64,000 nucleotides of DNA from Pseudomonadota bacterium (GCA_023391815.1 JAEWAF010000094.1:1-64000); one strand, 5' to 3'; counted from the first letter of the stretch, positions 51,874 through 60,831 are shown. Notes: generated by a model not told the origin, from the sequence alone. A program made the numbers and translations.

Positions 51874-53094
51874 ATGACAATCGAAATCAAGGTTCCGCAA
51901 CTGCCCGAGTCCGTTACCGACGCCACGCTGGTCTCCTGGCACAAGAAGCCCGGCGAGGCGGTCAGCCGCGATGAGAATCTGGTCGACCTGGAAACCGACA
52001 AAGTCGTGCTCGAAGTGCCGGCGCCCTCGGCCGGTGTGATCAAGGAGCTCAAGGTCGAAAACGGCGCCACCGTCACCAGCGGTCAGGTGCTCGCGATTCT
52101 GGAAGCGGGCGAGGGCGCGGCCGCCGCTGCTCCCGCTGCGAAGACCGAAGCCAAGGCTGAAGCGCCTGCCGAGAAGGCGGCTGCGGCAAGTGGCGGCAAG
52201 CTCGCGCCGGCCGCCAAGCGCATGGTCGAAGAGCACAAGCTCGATGCCACACAGATCGCCGGCAGCGGCCGCGATGGTCGCGTGAGCAAGGGCGATGTCA
52301 TTCAACACATGGCTGGCAAGTCGTCGGCTCCGGCCGAAGCGAAGGCTCCGGCCAAGCAGGCTCCGGCGGTGAAATTGCCGGCTGCCGTGGGCTCGCGCAA
52401 CGAACAGCGCGTGCCGATGACCCGTCTGCGCGCTCGCATCGCCGAGCGTTTGATCCAGGCGCAGTCCACCGCGGCGATGCTGACGACGTTCAACGAAGTC
52501 GATCTGACCGCCGTGAACGAAATCCGCGCTCGCTACAAGGACAAGTTCGAGAAAGTGCACGGCGTGAAGCTGGGCTTCAGCTCGTTCTTCATCAAGGCCG
52601 CGATCGAAGCGCTGCGCAAGTTCCCGGCGGTGAATGCGTCCATCGATGGCAACGACATCGTGTATCACGAGTTCTACGACATCGGCGTCGCTGTCTCCAC
52701 GGATCGTGGTTTGATGGTGCCGGTCATTCGTAACGCGGAAAGCCTCGGCTTCGCGGATCTCGAGCAGGCCGTGGGCGACTACGCGAAGAAAGCTCGCGAT
52801 GGCTCGATCTCGCTGGAAGAGCTGACCGGCGGCACCTTCACCATCACCAACGGCGGCGTGTTCGGCTCGCTGATGTCGACGCCCATCTTGAATCCGCCGC
52901 AGGTCGCCATCCTCGGCATGCACAAGATCCAGGAGCGGCCGATGGTGGTCGACGGCGAGATCAAGATCCGCCCGATGATGTACCTGGCGCTCACTTACGA
53001 CCATCGCATCGTCGACGGTCGCGAGTCGGTGCAGTTCCTGGTGGCGATCAAGGAAGCGCTGGAAGATCCGGCGCGCCTGTTGCTGCAGCTTTGA
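51874..53094 (+). CDS. sucB: Dihydrolipoamide succinyltransferase E2
   Basis: A 406-residue E2 core. One lipoyl domain with ETDKVVLEVPA and lipoyl Lys at about 43; an Ala/Pro/Lys linker; the E3-binding domain near 110-145 (APAAKRMVEEHKLD, GSGRDGRVSKGDV); and the catalytic domain ending with LTYDHRIVDGRES (catalytic His and Asp). ATG 51874 follows AGGATCAA at good spacing; GTG 51871 is adjacent. It transfers succinyl groups to CoA in the complex with SucA and Lpd. Confidence 0.98.
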   Translation: MTIEIKVPQLPESVTDATLVSWHKKPGEAVSRDENLVDLETDKVVLEVPAPSAGVIKELKVENGATVTSGQVLAILEAGEGAAAAAPAAKTEAKAEAPAEKAAAASGGKLAPAAKRMVEEHKLDATQIAGSGRDGRVSKGDVIQHMAGKSSAPAEAKAPAKQAPAVKLPAAVGSRNEQRVPMTRLRARIAERLIQAQSTAAMLTTFNEVDLTAVNEIRARYKDKFEKVHGVKLGFSSFFIKAAIEALRKFPAVNASIDGNDIVYHEFYDIGVAVSTDRGLMVPVIRNAESLGFADLEQAVGDYAKKARDGSISLEELTGGTFTITNGGVFGSLMSTPILNPPQVAILGMHKIQERPMVVDGEIKIRPMMYLALTYDHRIVDGRESVQFLVAIKEALEDPARLLLQL

Positions 53095-53117
53095 TTCCGC
53101 TGCGTCACGACTGAGTT

Positions 53118-53145
53118 AGCCGGCGCCTCATTGGCGGCGCCGGCT
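53118..53145 (+). promoter_or_regulatory. GC hairpin between sucB and lpd
   Basis: AGCCGGCGCC and GGCGCCGGCT make a perfect 10-base stem with an 8-base loop. No T run follows, so it is more likely an mRNA stability element or partial attenuator than a full terminator. Confidence 0.45.
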
Positions 53146-53156
53146 GCTGCCCTCAT

Positions 53157-53175
53157 AGTTCATCCCGTATGAACT
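53157..53175 (+). promoter_or_regulatory. Palindrome ahead of lpd
   Basis: AGTTCAT-cccgt-ATGAACT is a perfect 7-base inverted repeat with 5 between, 33 bases before the lpd ATG. It is a fair candidate for a dimer operator, possibly PdhR- or GntR-like in use but with no sequence match that I can assert. Confidence 0.4.
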
Positions 53176-53208
53176 GTCCTTTTTAGAACGAAAATTTGCG
53201 GAGCTCGC

Positions 53209-54633
53209 ATGTCCCAGTACGACGTCATCGTCATCGGCGGTGGTCCCGCCGGTTATCCCGCCGCCATCCGCGCCGGCCAGAACAAGCTCAAGGTCGCGTG
53301 TATCGACGAGTGGGTGAACAAGGACGGTTCGTATGCGTTCGGCGGCACTTGCTTGAACGCCGGCTGTATTCCTTCCAAGGCGCTGCTCGAGAGCTCGGAG
53401 CTGGTGCATCGTGCTCAGCACGAGTTCGCCGTTCACGGCATCAAGGTCGGCGACGTGTCGGTCGACGTGGCTACGATGCAGAAGCGTCGTGCCGGTATCG
53501 TGAAGGCATCGACTCAGGGCATCAGCGCGCTATTCAAAGCCGCTGGCGTCACGGGTCTGCAGGGCCACGGCAAGCTGCTCAAGGGCAACAAGGTCGAGTT
53601 CACGGGTAAGGACGGCAAGAAAGAAGAACTGACGGCCAAGCACGTCATTCTGGCCTCCGGCTCTTCGCCCACTGAATTGAAGAGCGTGCCGTTCGACGGC
53701 AAGCAGATCGTCGACTCGTGGGGCGCGTTGGAGTTTGACAGCGTGCCGAAGCGTCTGTGCGTCGTCGGCGCCGGCGTCATCGGTCTGGAGTTGGGCAGTG
53801 TGTGGCGTCGTCTCGGTTCGGAAGTCGTGGTGCTCGAAGCACTCGATACCTTCCTGCCGGCCGCCGACGGTGCGGTCTCCAAGGAAGCGCTCAAGCACTT
53901 CAAGAAGCTCGGCCTGGACATTCGCCTGGGCGCGAAGGTAAGCGGCGCCGACAAGTCGGCGAGCGGCGTGAAGTTGAAGTACACCGACGCCAAGGGCGAG
54001 CAGACTCTCGAAGTCGACAAGGTCGTGGTCGCCATCGGCCGTCGTCCGTTCACCAAGGATCTGCTGGGCGAAGGCACCGGCGTGCAGATCGACGAGCGCG
54101 GCTTCATCAAAGTCGATCATGACTGCAAAACCGACGTTCCCAATGTGTGGGCAGTCGGTGACGTGGTGCGCGGCCCGATGCTCGCTCACAAGGGCAAGGA
54201 AGAGGGCGTGATGGTCGCCGACCTGATCGCCGGCAAGATCGCCGAAGTGAATTACAAGACCATTCCGTCCGTGATCTACACCGCGCCCGAGATCGCCTGG
54301 GTCGGTCAGACCGAAGAAGAAGTGAAGAAGAGCGGCCGTGCCTACAAGGTCGGCTCGTTCCCGTTCCTCGCCAGCGGTCGTGCTCGCGCCATGGAAGCGA
54401 CCGCCGGCTTCGCAAAGATCGTTGCGGCCACGGATGACGATGAGATCCTGGGTGTGCACATCATCGGCCCGATGGCCGGCGAGCTGATCGCCGAGGCCGT
54501 GCTGGCGATGGAGTACTCGGCCAGCACCGAGGACTTGCAGCGTACCATCCATGCGCATCCGACCCTGTCCGAGGCCGTGCACGAGGCGGCGTTGAACGCG
54601 GACAAGATCGCGATCGACTTCCCGAACCGATAA
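53209..54633 (+). CDS. lpdA: Dihydrolipoamide dehydrogenase E3
   Basis: A 474-residue flavoprotein. FAD motif IGGGPAGYPAAIRAGQ near 9-24, redox-active cysteines C48 and C53 in GGTCLNAGCIPSK, NAD-binding GAGVIGLELGSVWRRLG, and the C-terminal HAHPTLSEAVHEAAL with the catalytic His. It reoxidises the lipoyl groups of SucB. GGAG lies upstream of the ATG. Confidence 0.97.
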   Translation: MSQYDVIVIGGGPAGYPAAIRAGQNKLKVACIDEWVNKDGSYAFGGTCLNAGCIPSKALLESSELVHRAQHEFAVHGIKVGDVSVDVATMQKRRAGIVKASTQGISALFKAAGVTGLQGHGKLLKGNKVEFTGKDGKKEELTAKHVILASGSSPTELKSVPFDGKQIVDSWGALEFDSVPKRLCVVGAGVIGLELGSVWRRLGSEVVVLEALDTFLPAADGAVSKEALKHFKKLGLDIRLGAKVSGADKSASGVKLKYTDAKGEQTLEVDKVVVAIGRRPFTKDLLGEGTGVQIDERGFIKVDHDCKTDVPNVWAVGDVVRGPMLAHKGKEEGVMVADLIAGKIAEVNYKTIPSVIYTAPEIAWVGQTEEEVKKSGRAYKVGSFPFLASGRARAMEATAGFAKIVAATDDDEILGVHIIGPMAGELIAEAVLAMEYSASTEDLQRTIHAHPTLSEAVHEAALNADKIAIDFPNR

Positions 54634-54654
54634 GGCCGGATCGCTCGCCGACGC

Positions 54655-54678
54655 GGGGACAGATTCAACTCTGTCCCC
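54655..54678. repeat. REP-like palindrome GGGGACAGA...TCTGTCCCC
   Basis: A perfect 9-base inverted repeat around TTCAAC. Such GGGGACAGA/TCTGTCCCC elements occur as dispersed extragenic repeats in many proteobacteria, linked to REP-associated tyrosine transposases; here only one copy is seen in the window. It could also act as a terminator after lpd, but no T run is present. Confidence 0.5.
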
Positions 54679-54746
54679 CTTCCGGGGGGCTTTGACCTAT
54701 TAAATGATAGGTTCGAGCCGCTCGCCGCTAGCCTCTAACGACCGCG

Positions 54747-54768
54747 CATCGGCTATTCTCAGCCGATG
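54747..54768 (+). promoter_or_regulatory. Hairpin covering the APC permease start codon; leaderless -10
   Basis: CATCGGCT (54747-54754) and AGCCGATG (54761-54768) are exact 8-base arms with a 6-base spacer, and the ATG is the last part of the second arm. TATTCT at 54754-54759 is a possible -10 that ends 6 bases before the ATG, pointing to a leaderless transcript; no RBS is visible. Confidence 0.4.
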
Positions 54769-56106
54769 CACGACACCAATAACACTTCGGCCGTCCGAGC
54801 CGGCAATCCGGACGCACTGTTGTCCCGCGCGCTTGGCACCCGCCAGCTCGCGGCGAACATCTTCAACTACACGGTGGGCAGCGGCATTTTCGTGCTGCCG
54901 GCATTCGCCGTCCTGCAACTCGGGACCGCCGCGCCGCTGGCCTACGTGGCCTGCGCCATCATCATCGGTCTGGTCGTCATGTGCTTTGCCGAGGCAGGCA
55001 GTCGTGTTTCCTCGACCGGCGGACCGTACGCCTATGTGGAAACGGCGATTGGACCGGTATGGGGGTTCGTGGCCGGATGTTTAGTGCTCGCCACCGGCAC
55101 CTCGGCGGCGGCCGGTGTATGTAACGTTCTGGCCCGATCCATTCTGACCCTGGCGCCGGGCAGCTCGCCCTGGCTCTATCGTGGCGTCGTGGTGCTGCTG
55201 GTGGGTACGCTGGTCGCCATCAACTATCGCGGCGTGAAGACGGGCGCGCGTGTGATCGAAACGGTCACTGTGGCCAAATTGTTACCGCTGATCGGTTTCA
55301 TCGTGATCGGCGCGTTCTTCATCGAGCCGTCGAACCTGGTCTGGACCCACGTTCCCGAAGCGAGCACGGTGCTGAGCACGGCCGGCATCGTCATCTTCGC
55401 GTTCTCGGGCATCGAAGGTTCGCTGATGCCGAGCGGCGAGGTGAAGAATCCGGCGAAGACGGTGCCCCGCGCCGCCTTCATGGCACTGGGCGCCGCGACG
55501 CTGTTGTATCTGGCGATTCAGTTCGTCGCGCTGGGCGTGATGGGAACGGACCTGGCGAACGATCGCACGACGCCGCTGGCCAGCGCGGCCGGCTCGATCG
55601 TGGGGCCGGTCGGACGCACGATTCTGGTGGTCGGCGCGGTCATTTCCATGTTCGGCTATTTGAGCGCGAATGTTCTGTCGGAGCCGCGCGGCTTGTTCGC
55701 GATGAGTCGCGACGGGTTTCTGCCTCGCATGCTGAGCTCGGTGCATCCGAGCTTCCATAGTCCGCACAAGGCGATCGTCATCTACGGCGTGATCGTGGCT
55801 AGCATCGCGTTGTCCGGCACGTACGAGACGCTGACGATCTTTGCGAACCTCTCGGCGCTGATGTTGTATTTCCTGTGCGCCATCGCGGCCTACGTGCTGA
55901 GGAGAAAAGACATTCGCACCGATGGGGAGCCGTACCTCACCCCGGGCGGGCCGCTCGTGCCGGTCGCCGCGTGCCTGTCGCTGTCCTGGTTGTTCTACGA
56001 GACCGTGACACTCGAGCAGTTCGTGGCGTTGTTGATCGTGCTGGCCGTGGTCTTTCTCCTGTACGGGCTGCGAACGTGGCGATTGAAGGCCGCGCAGACG
56101 GCGTAG
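54766..56106 (+). CDS. APC-family amino-acid permease
   Basis: A 446-residue membrane transporter with about 12 hydrophobic helices. The first helix has NYTVGSGIFVLPAF with the unwound GSGIF typical of the amino acid-polyamine-organocation group. FSGIEGSLMPSGEVKNP near 218 and the SLxLSEPRGLFAMSRDGFLP loop also fit. Substrate not predictable. No downstream partner of the same function. Confidence 0.92.
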   Translation: MHDTNNTSAVRAGNPDALLSRALGTRQLAANIFNYTVGSGIFVLPAFAVLQLGTAAPLAYVACAIIIGLVVMCFAEAGSRVSSTGGPYAYVETAIGPVWGFVAGCLVLATGTSAAAGVCNVLARSILTLAPGSSPWLYRGVVVLLVGTLVAINYRGVKTGARVIETVTVAKLLPLIGFIVIGAFFIEPSNLVWTHVPEASTVLSTAGIVIFAFSGIEGSLMPSGEVKNPAKTVPRAAFMALGAATLLYLAIQFVALGVMGTDLANDRTTPLASAAGSIVGPVGRTILVVGAVISMFGYLSANVLSEPRGLFAMSRDGFLPRMLSSVHPSFHSPHKAIVIYGVIVASIALSGTYETLTIFANLSALMLYFLCAIAAYVLRRKDIRTDGEPYLTPGGPLVPVAACLSLSWLFYETVTLEQFVALLIVLAVVFLLYGLRTWRLKAAQTA

Positions 56107-57263
56107 TACGCGCGCCGGCCGTCTTGCGCCGGCATCCCGCGCTGCTGGTCGAATGGCTGCGATTCGTCAATTCAATCTCGCGCTGGCGTGGGGAAGGGCG
56201 GCGCGTTCTGTTTGTCATTTTGAGCGCGGTGGCGGTCGTCATCGCGCTGTCGGTTTCCTTGGCCGGGCACGTCGCTGGCGCGGTTGAGACAGTCGCGGGC
56301 TATTGGGTGTTGGTCGCACTCGTCGCGGCCATCTATGCAGCGAGTTCTGTGAGCGGACGGCGGCGACAGCTCGAAGAATCGAAGTCTCAGTCGTGGCTCA
56401 TCGCAGCTCCGATCCCAGCGCGAAGTTTGCTCATCACCCAGGCGATTCGCGTGCTGCTGCCTCTGTGCGCTCTGGCGATGGCAGTGGTGTTGGTTCCTGC
56501 GTTGGTCGCGCTGACGAGCGAAGGAATCGCCGCCGCGGCCGAGAAGGTCACTGCCGCCGCCGCGGGCGGCTTATTGATCGGTGGCGTCGTCGGGTGGTGG
56601 ACCGGGCGCCGAGCGAAAGCATCCGGTGTTGTGCCGTCGCGCTACGTGCCGCAGCCGCGCGTTCGTCGTGCAGCCGTTGCGAATCCTTCAAGCAGATCCG
56701 CACAGGTTTCCAAGGGGACAGCGACGGATGTTTATCTCGGCGTGCGTCCGGATTCAGCGGGGTTGGCGGGCTGGCCTATCGCTCAAGTGCTTTCCTGGAG
56801 CCGTCCGGAAAATTCGCGGTATGTGCTGATCGCGGCGTTGCTGGCGGTGCAGGGTGGATCATCCGCGATGGCGGGCTTGTGCGTGGTCGCGATGTACTTC
56901 GTGGCGAGTTACCTGGCTGCGCTGGTCTCTGCGATGACCACCGTCGCTAAGTCGGCCGCTGTGTGGCTGCGTGCCACTCCATCGACGCTGATGGGATTCG
57001 TCTGGTCAGTATCGCGGCGAGCACTGGTTCACCAGTGCGTCGGCGTATCCCTTGCCGTCGTGTGCATGCTCTTGCTCGGCGTGCCGATCGGCATGGCGTT
57101 GCAGGTTGCGGCGCTCTGGCTCGGGTTGTTCATTTCAATCTCGGGGTTCGCACTGGTCGGCAACTATCGCGGCCGGTCCCCGGTCGTGAAGATCGCGCTG
57201 TCGGTCGCGGCATTCGCAGCGCTGGCGACCGTCTTGCACTTACGCGCGGGAGCAAAGACATGA
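56076..57263 (+). CDS. ABC-transporter membrane protein, unclassified
   Basis: A 395-residue protein with about eight hydrophobic segments in two blocks (about 45-175 and 245-390). GTG 56076 is tentative: it overlaps the permease end by 31 bases and has no clear RBS; TTG 56124 is an alternative. The reading frame is fully open and ends in an ATGA overlap with the ABC ATPase gene. Domain details do not match a common permease family; it looks like an exporter for a small molecule or lipid. Confidence 0.6.
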   Translation: MAIEGRADGVVRAPAVLRRHPALLVEWLRFVNSISRWRGEGRRVLFVILSAVAVVIALSVSLAGHVAGAVETVAGYWVLVALVAAIYAASSVSGRRRQLEESKSQSWLIAAPIPARSLLITQAIRVLLPLCALAMAVVLVPALVALTSEGIAAAAEKVTAAAAGGLLIGGVVGWWTGRRAKASGVVPSRYVPQPRVRRAAVANPSSRSAQVSKGTATDVYLGVRPDSAGLAGWPIAQVLSWSRPENSRYVLIAALLAVQGGSSAMAGLCVVAMYFVASYLAALVSAMTTVAKSAAVWLRATPSTLMGFVWSVSRRALVHQCVGVSLAVVCMLLLGVPIGMALQVAALWLGLFISISGFALVGNYRGRSPVVKIALSVAAFAALATVLHLRAGAKT

Positions 57264-57988
57264 CTTCGATCGTGCTCGATGTCCGTCAGGTGCACGCCAA
57301 GTATGGCAAACGCGAAGTGCTGAGTGGCGTGAGTCTGCAAGTGCCGGCGGGCGAGTGGTTCTGCCTGCTCGGGCCGAACGGCGTCGGTAAGAGTACGTTG
57401 TCACGTTGTATCAGCGGCGCACTGACGCCATCGGCCGGAGACCTGCTGATCGCCGGTCATTCGGCGATCACCGCGCCGCTCGCAGCCAAGCAACGACTCG
57501 GTTACGCCTGTGCTCCAGAGCAACTGCCGGGTCTGCTGACCGGAAGGCAATGCCTGGAAGTCTATGCGCAAGCGAAAGGTCTGCAGGAGATCGGTGAGGA
57601 CGTCCTCGCTCTCGCCCGCGAGCTGCGCTTCGACGGCTATTTCGACAGCTTCGTCGATACCTATTCGCTCGGCACGCGACAGAAACTTTGCATCCTGCTC
57701 GCGCTGCTCGGCGAGCCGACGCTGATCGTGCTGGACGAGGCATTCAACGGGCTCGATCCGGCGAGCGCGCTGCAAGTCAAACATCATCTACAACATCGCC
57801 TCACGGACGGACGCTGTGCCGTGCTGCTCGCGACACATTCACTCGACATCGTCGAGCATTACGCCGACAAAGCAGCGTTGCTGATCGACGGCCGCATCGT
57901 TCGCGAATGGAGCGAAGCGGAGATCGCCGCGTTCCGCGTGCAGGGCGACAGCGCGATGGAAACGGCGCTGGCCCAAGCGGCGGGCTGA
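57260..57988 (+). CDS. ABC-transporter ATP-binding protein
   Basis: A 242-residue ATPase. Walker A GPNGVGKST, a signature region YSLGTRQKL in place of the LSGGQ (as in the ABC-2/CcmA group), and Walker B LIVLDEAFNGLDP with the catalytic Glu. ATG overlaps the permease stop. It drives the preceding membrane protein, probably exporting. Confidence 0.9.
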   Translation: MTSIVLDVRQVHAKYGKREVLSGVSLQVPAGEWFCLLGPNGVGKSTLSRCISGALTPSAGDLLIAGHSAITAPLAAKQRLGYACAPEQLPGLLTGRQCLEVYAQAKGLQEIGEDVLALARELRFDGYFDSFVDTYSLGTRQKLCILLALLGEPTLIVLDEAFNGLDPASALQVKHHLQHRLTDGRCAVLLATHSLDIVEHYADKAALLIDGRIVREWSEAEIAAFRVQGDSAMETALAQAAG

Positions 57989-58032
57989 CGGGCGCTCACC
58001 ACGGCGCGAAGAACACCGCTATCCCATCGTTG

Positions 58033-58515
58033 CTAGGTGAAAGACGGAACGCGCGCACCGACGGGCGCAGTTCTAATCCAGCGTTGGAAAGCCGCTGTGG
58101 CGCCGCCTTCTTCCGGCGCCCAAGCCGCGAACTCCGCCGCGGTCGCCGGATCGTAAGGTCCTTCTTTAACCTCGACGAACGCAGCGCCATCCGTCAGCGC
58201 GAGTAGGGTGTGCCAGGTCTGCGAGGGCAGCTCGAACGCGTGATTCGGCGTGCCTTCGCCAATGACGTTGCGCTCTGTAATGGTCCCGTCAGCGTCGAAC
58301 ACCACGCATTCAAACCGCCCCCGCACGATCGTGCACAGCTCCGACTTGGTCATGTGCCGATGCGGACGGATGTATGTATCGCTCTGGGCCACGACCACGA
58401 AGCGCTGCACGAGATCGCTCGGTGAGCTGTGCAGATTGTGATGGGCCCGCCGGCGCGGGCTCGCGGCGGCCTTGGCGGTCATTTCATCGAGCAGCGTGTT
58501 GGAGACCAGTTTCAT
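58033..58515 (-). CDS. wbuC: WbuC-family cupin protein
   Basis: A 160-residue cupin-fold metalloprotein. The metal-site region RPHRHMTKSELCTIVRGRFECV fits WbuC, and SQTWHTLLAL holds the later His. WbuC genes usually sit with O-antigen genes; here it follows relA by 3 bases, so it is in the relA transcript. Function of the family is unsettled. Confidence 0.8.
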   Translation of the reverse strand: MKLVSNTLLDEMTAKAAASPRRRAHHNLHSSPSDLVQRFVVVAQSDTYIRPHRHMTKSELCTIVRGRFECVVFDADGTITERNVIGEGTPNHAFELPSQTWHTLLALTDGAAFVEVKEGPYDPATAAEFAAWAPEEGGATAAFQRWIRTAPVGARVPSFT

Positions 58516-58518
58516 TGC

Positions 58519-60690
58519 TCAAACCTTGCGTCGGGCACTCAGAACGTTGGGCAGGCCCTGGATACGAGCCAGCACGCGGGACAGCTCTTCCAGGCCGTGG
58601 ACCGTGATTTTCAGATTCATGTCGGCAATCGCATCGGGTTCGTGCGTCACCGTGTTCATGCCGTGGATATTGATCTTGGAGTCGGCGAGAATCGCGGTCA
58701 CGTCACGTAGCAGCCCGCGGCGGTCATAGGCTCGAACATTGACGTCGACGGGGAATGAGCGGTCGCCGCCGGTGCCCCATTCGACCGCAATCACGCGCTC
58801 CGGATTCGCCGTCGCCAGTCGTTTGAAGTTCGCGCAGTCATCGCGATGGATGCTCACGCCGCGACCCAAAGTGATGTAACCGGCAATGGGCTCGGGCGGC
58901 ACCGGGCTGCAACAGCCCGCGAAGTTCGACAACAGATCGTCCACGCCATCGATGGTGATCCCGGACGCCTTCTTGGGCGCCGCGGCCGGTCGTTTCACGA
59001 CCGGCGTGGGCAGCTCCTGCGGCTTGGCCCGGCGTTGCACGGCGCCGCTGATCTGAGCGACGTTGATCTCGCCTTCGCCGATGGCGCGATACAGCTGATC
59101 GGCGTTGTCGAAATTGAACTCGCCGATCAGCTCCGGCAGGGTCACCGAGTGCACCGCCAGCCGCTGCAACTCACGTTCGAGGATCTGCCGGCCCTGTTGA
59201 ATGTTCTGTTGCTCGTCGAGCTTGCGGAAGAACGAGCGGACCTTGTTCCGGTTGCGCGGCGAGGCCAGGTAACCGAGCGAGGGCACCAGCCAGTCGCGGC
59301 TTGGATTGAGTTGCTTGCCGGTGACGATCTCGACCTGATCGCCGTTGTGCAGGACTTGATTCAGCGGCACCATCCGGCCGTTGACCTTCGCGCCCCGGCA
59401 GCGGTGGCCCAGATCCGTGTGCACGTGATAAGCGAAGTCGAGCGGCGTCGCGCCTCGCGGCAGATCGACCACCTCACCTCGCGGTGAGATCGCATAAACC
59501 CGATCTTCGAACAGCTCCGAGCGCACCCGATCCAGAAACTCGCCTTCGGTTTCCTCGCCGCGCTCGCTGGGTTCGAGCACCTGGCGCAGCCAGACGATCT
59601 TTTGTTCGTAGGCCGGATTGGCCTTGCCACCTTCCTTGTAGCGCCAGTGAGCGGCGACGCCGAGCTCGGCATGCGCATGCATCTCGCGCGTGCGGATCTG
59701 CACTTCCAGCGGCAGCTTGCCGGGGCCGATGACGGCGGTGTGCAGCGATCGATAGAGGTTGTCCTTGGGCGTGGCGATGTAGTCGTCGAACTCGCCCGGA
59801 ATATACGGCCACATTCCATGCACGACGCCGAGCGCGGCATAGCAGTCGGCGATGCTGTCCACGAGCACTCGCACGGCGCGCACATCGTAAAGCTGATCGA
59901 ATTGCAGCCCCTTCCGATGCATTTTCCGCCAGATGCTGTAGATGTGCTTCGGTCGGCCGGCGATCTCGGCGTTTGCGATGTGCGCCTTCTCCAGCTCCCG
60001 ACGGAGCACCCCGATCACTTCCTCGATGTAACGCTCCCGATCGATGCGCTTGGAGGCCAGCCAGCCGGCGATCGTCTTGTAACTCTCCGGATCGAGATAG
60101 CGGAAGCTCAGATCCTCCAGCTCCCACTTGAGCTGCCACACGCCGAGACGGTTCGCGAGCGGCGCGTAGACCTCGCGTGTTTCATAGGCGAGACGTTCGC
60201 GTTCGGTGGCCGGCGCGTCCTTGCTATCGCGCAGCTGCTGTAATTGAGCGGCGAGCTTCACGAGCACCAGTCGAGGATCGGTCACGATGGCCAGCAGCAT
60301 CTTGCGCAAGCCTTCGGCCTGATTGCTCGACAGCGATGGAGTCGCGCGCCCGCTGCCCGGGCTGGTGGGAATGCTGATGTTCAGCGAGCCCAGTCGCTGC
60401 AACTCGCTCGCGATCCGATTGGCCGGTGCGCTCACCGTCGCGACGGCCTGCTCGGGGGTGATCACCTCGGCTTCGAGCAGTGGCAGGAGCAGGGCGCCGC
60501 CGAGGATGTCGTCGTCATCGGTCAAGCTGACCAGGATGTCGACGATGGCTTGCGCACGCGCCAGCGCGGCCGGCGCCTTGGGTTGGTTGTCGCCGACCGT
60601 GGCCGCCAGTTTCGACAGCAGCTCGCGGGCCCGGCGGCGGGCGTTCGCGGTCTGCTCGGTGTCGGATGCAGCGTCGTCGACGGAAGGCAT
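58519..60690 (-). CDS. relA: RelA-type (p)ppGpp synthetase
   Basis: A 723-residue stringent-response enzyme that makes (p)ppGpp on ribosomes stalled with uncharged tRNA. The hydrolase HD domain is degenerate: no HDxxED is seen and KLAAQLQQLRD replaces the usual KLADRLHNMRT. The synthetase domain is intact with EFDDYIATPKDN, an EXDD motif of monofunctional RelA, and SLHTAVIGP. TGS (DLPRGATPLDFAYHVH), zinc-finger and ACT domains follow. Weak RBS at ATG 60690. Confidence 0.95.
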   Translation of the reverse strand: MPSVDDAASDTEQTANARRRARELLSKLAATVGDNQPKAPAALARAQAIVDILVSLTDDDDILGGALLLPLLEAEVITPEQAVATVSAPANRIASELQRLGSLNISIPTSPGSGRATPSLSSNQAEGLRKMLLAIVTDPRLVLVKLAAQLQQLRDSKDAPATERERLAYETREVYAPLANRLGVWQLKWELEDLSFRYLDPESYKTIAGWLASKRIDRERYIEEVIGVLRRELEKAHIANAEIAGRPKHIYSIWRKMHRKGLQFDQLYDVRAVRVLVDSIADCYAALGVVHGMWPYIPGEFDDYIATPKDNLYRSLHTAVIGPGKLPLEVQIRTREMHAHAELGVAAHWRYKEGGKANPAYEQKIVWLRQVLEPSERGEETEGEFLDRVRSELFEDRVYAISPRGEVVDLPRGATPLDFAYHVHTDLGHRCRGAKVNGRMVPLNQVLHNGDQVEIVTGKQLNPSRDWLVPSLGYLASPRNRNKVRSFFRKLDEQQNIQQGRQILERELQRLAVHSVTLPELIGEFNFDNADQLYRAIGEGEINVAQISGAVQRRAKPQELPTPVVKRPAAAPKKASGITIDGVDDLLSNFAGCCSPVPPEPIAGYITLGRGVSIHRDDCANFKRLATANPERVIAVEWGTGGDRSFPVDVNVRAYDRRGLLRDVTAILADSKINIHGMNTVTHEPDAIADMNLKITVHGLEELSRVLARIQGLPNVLSARRKV

Positions 60691-60713
60691 GATCGTGTCG
60701 GTTTGTAGCCGTT

Positions 60714-60730
60714 GCCGGTATCATACCGGC
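60714..60730. promoter_or_regulatory. Palindrome between relA and ruvC
   Basis: GCCGGTAT-c-ATACCGGC is a perfect 8-base inverted repeat in the divergent space between relA and ruvC. It would be a natural operator acting on both directions. No match to a LexA box (CTG-N10-CAG) was seen. Confidence 0.45.
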
Positions 60731-60831
60731 CTTCGCAACTCGAGACCCGCACGGGTCCAGGCAGAGGGGAGTCCTTGCGCAGACACAGGCGCCCGAAAAG
60801 TCTCGCCGAGCTCAATCTCGCCCGAGGTGAC

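Noticed and set aside
48890..51880. A 996-residue open frame on the minus strand opposite sucA
   Set aside because: It is the antisense shadow of sucA; composition is His/Arg/Asp/Leu-rich as expected from reverse reading of high-GC coding DNA, and sucA is certain.
60691..60831. LexA box controlling ruvC
   Set aside because: No CTG-N10-CAG arrangement with the needed flanks was found; only an unrelated palindrome.
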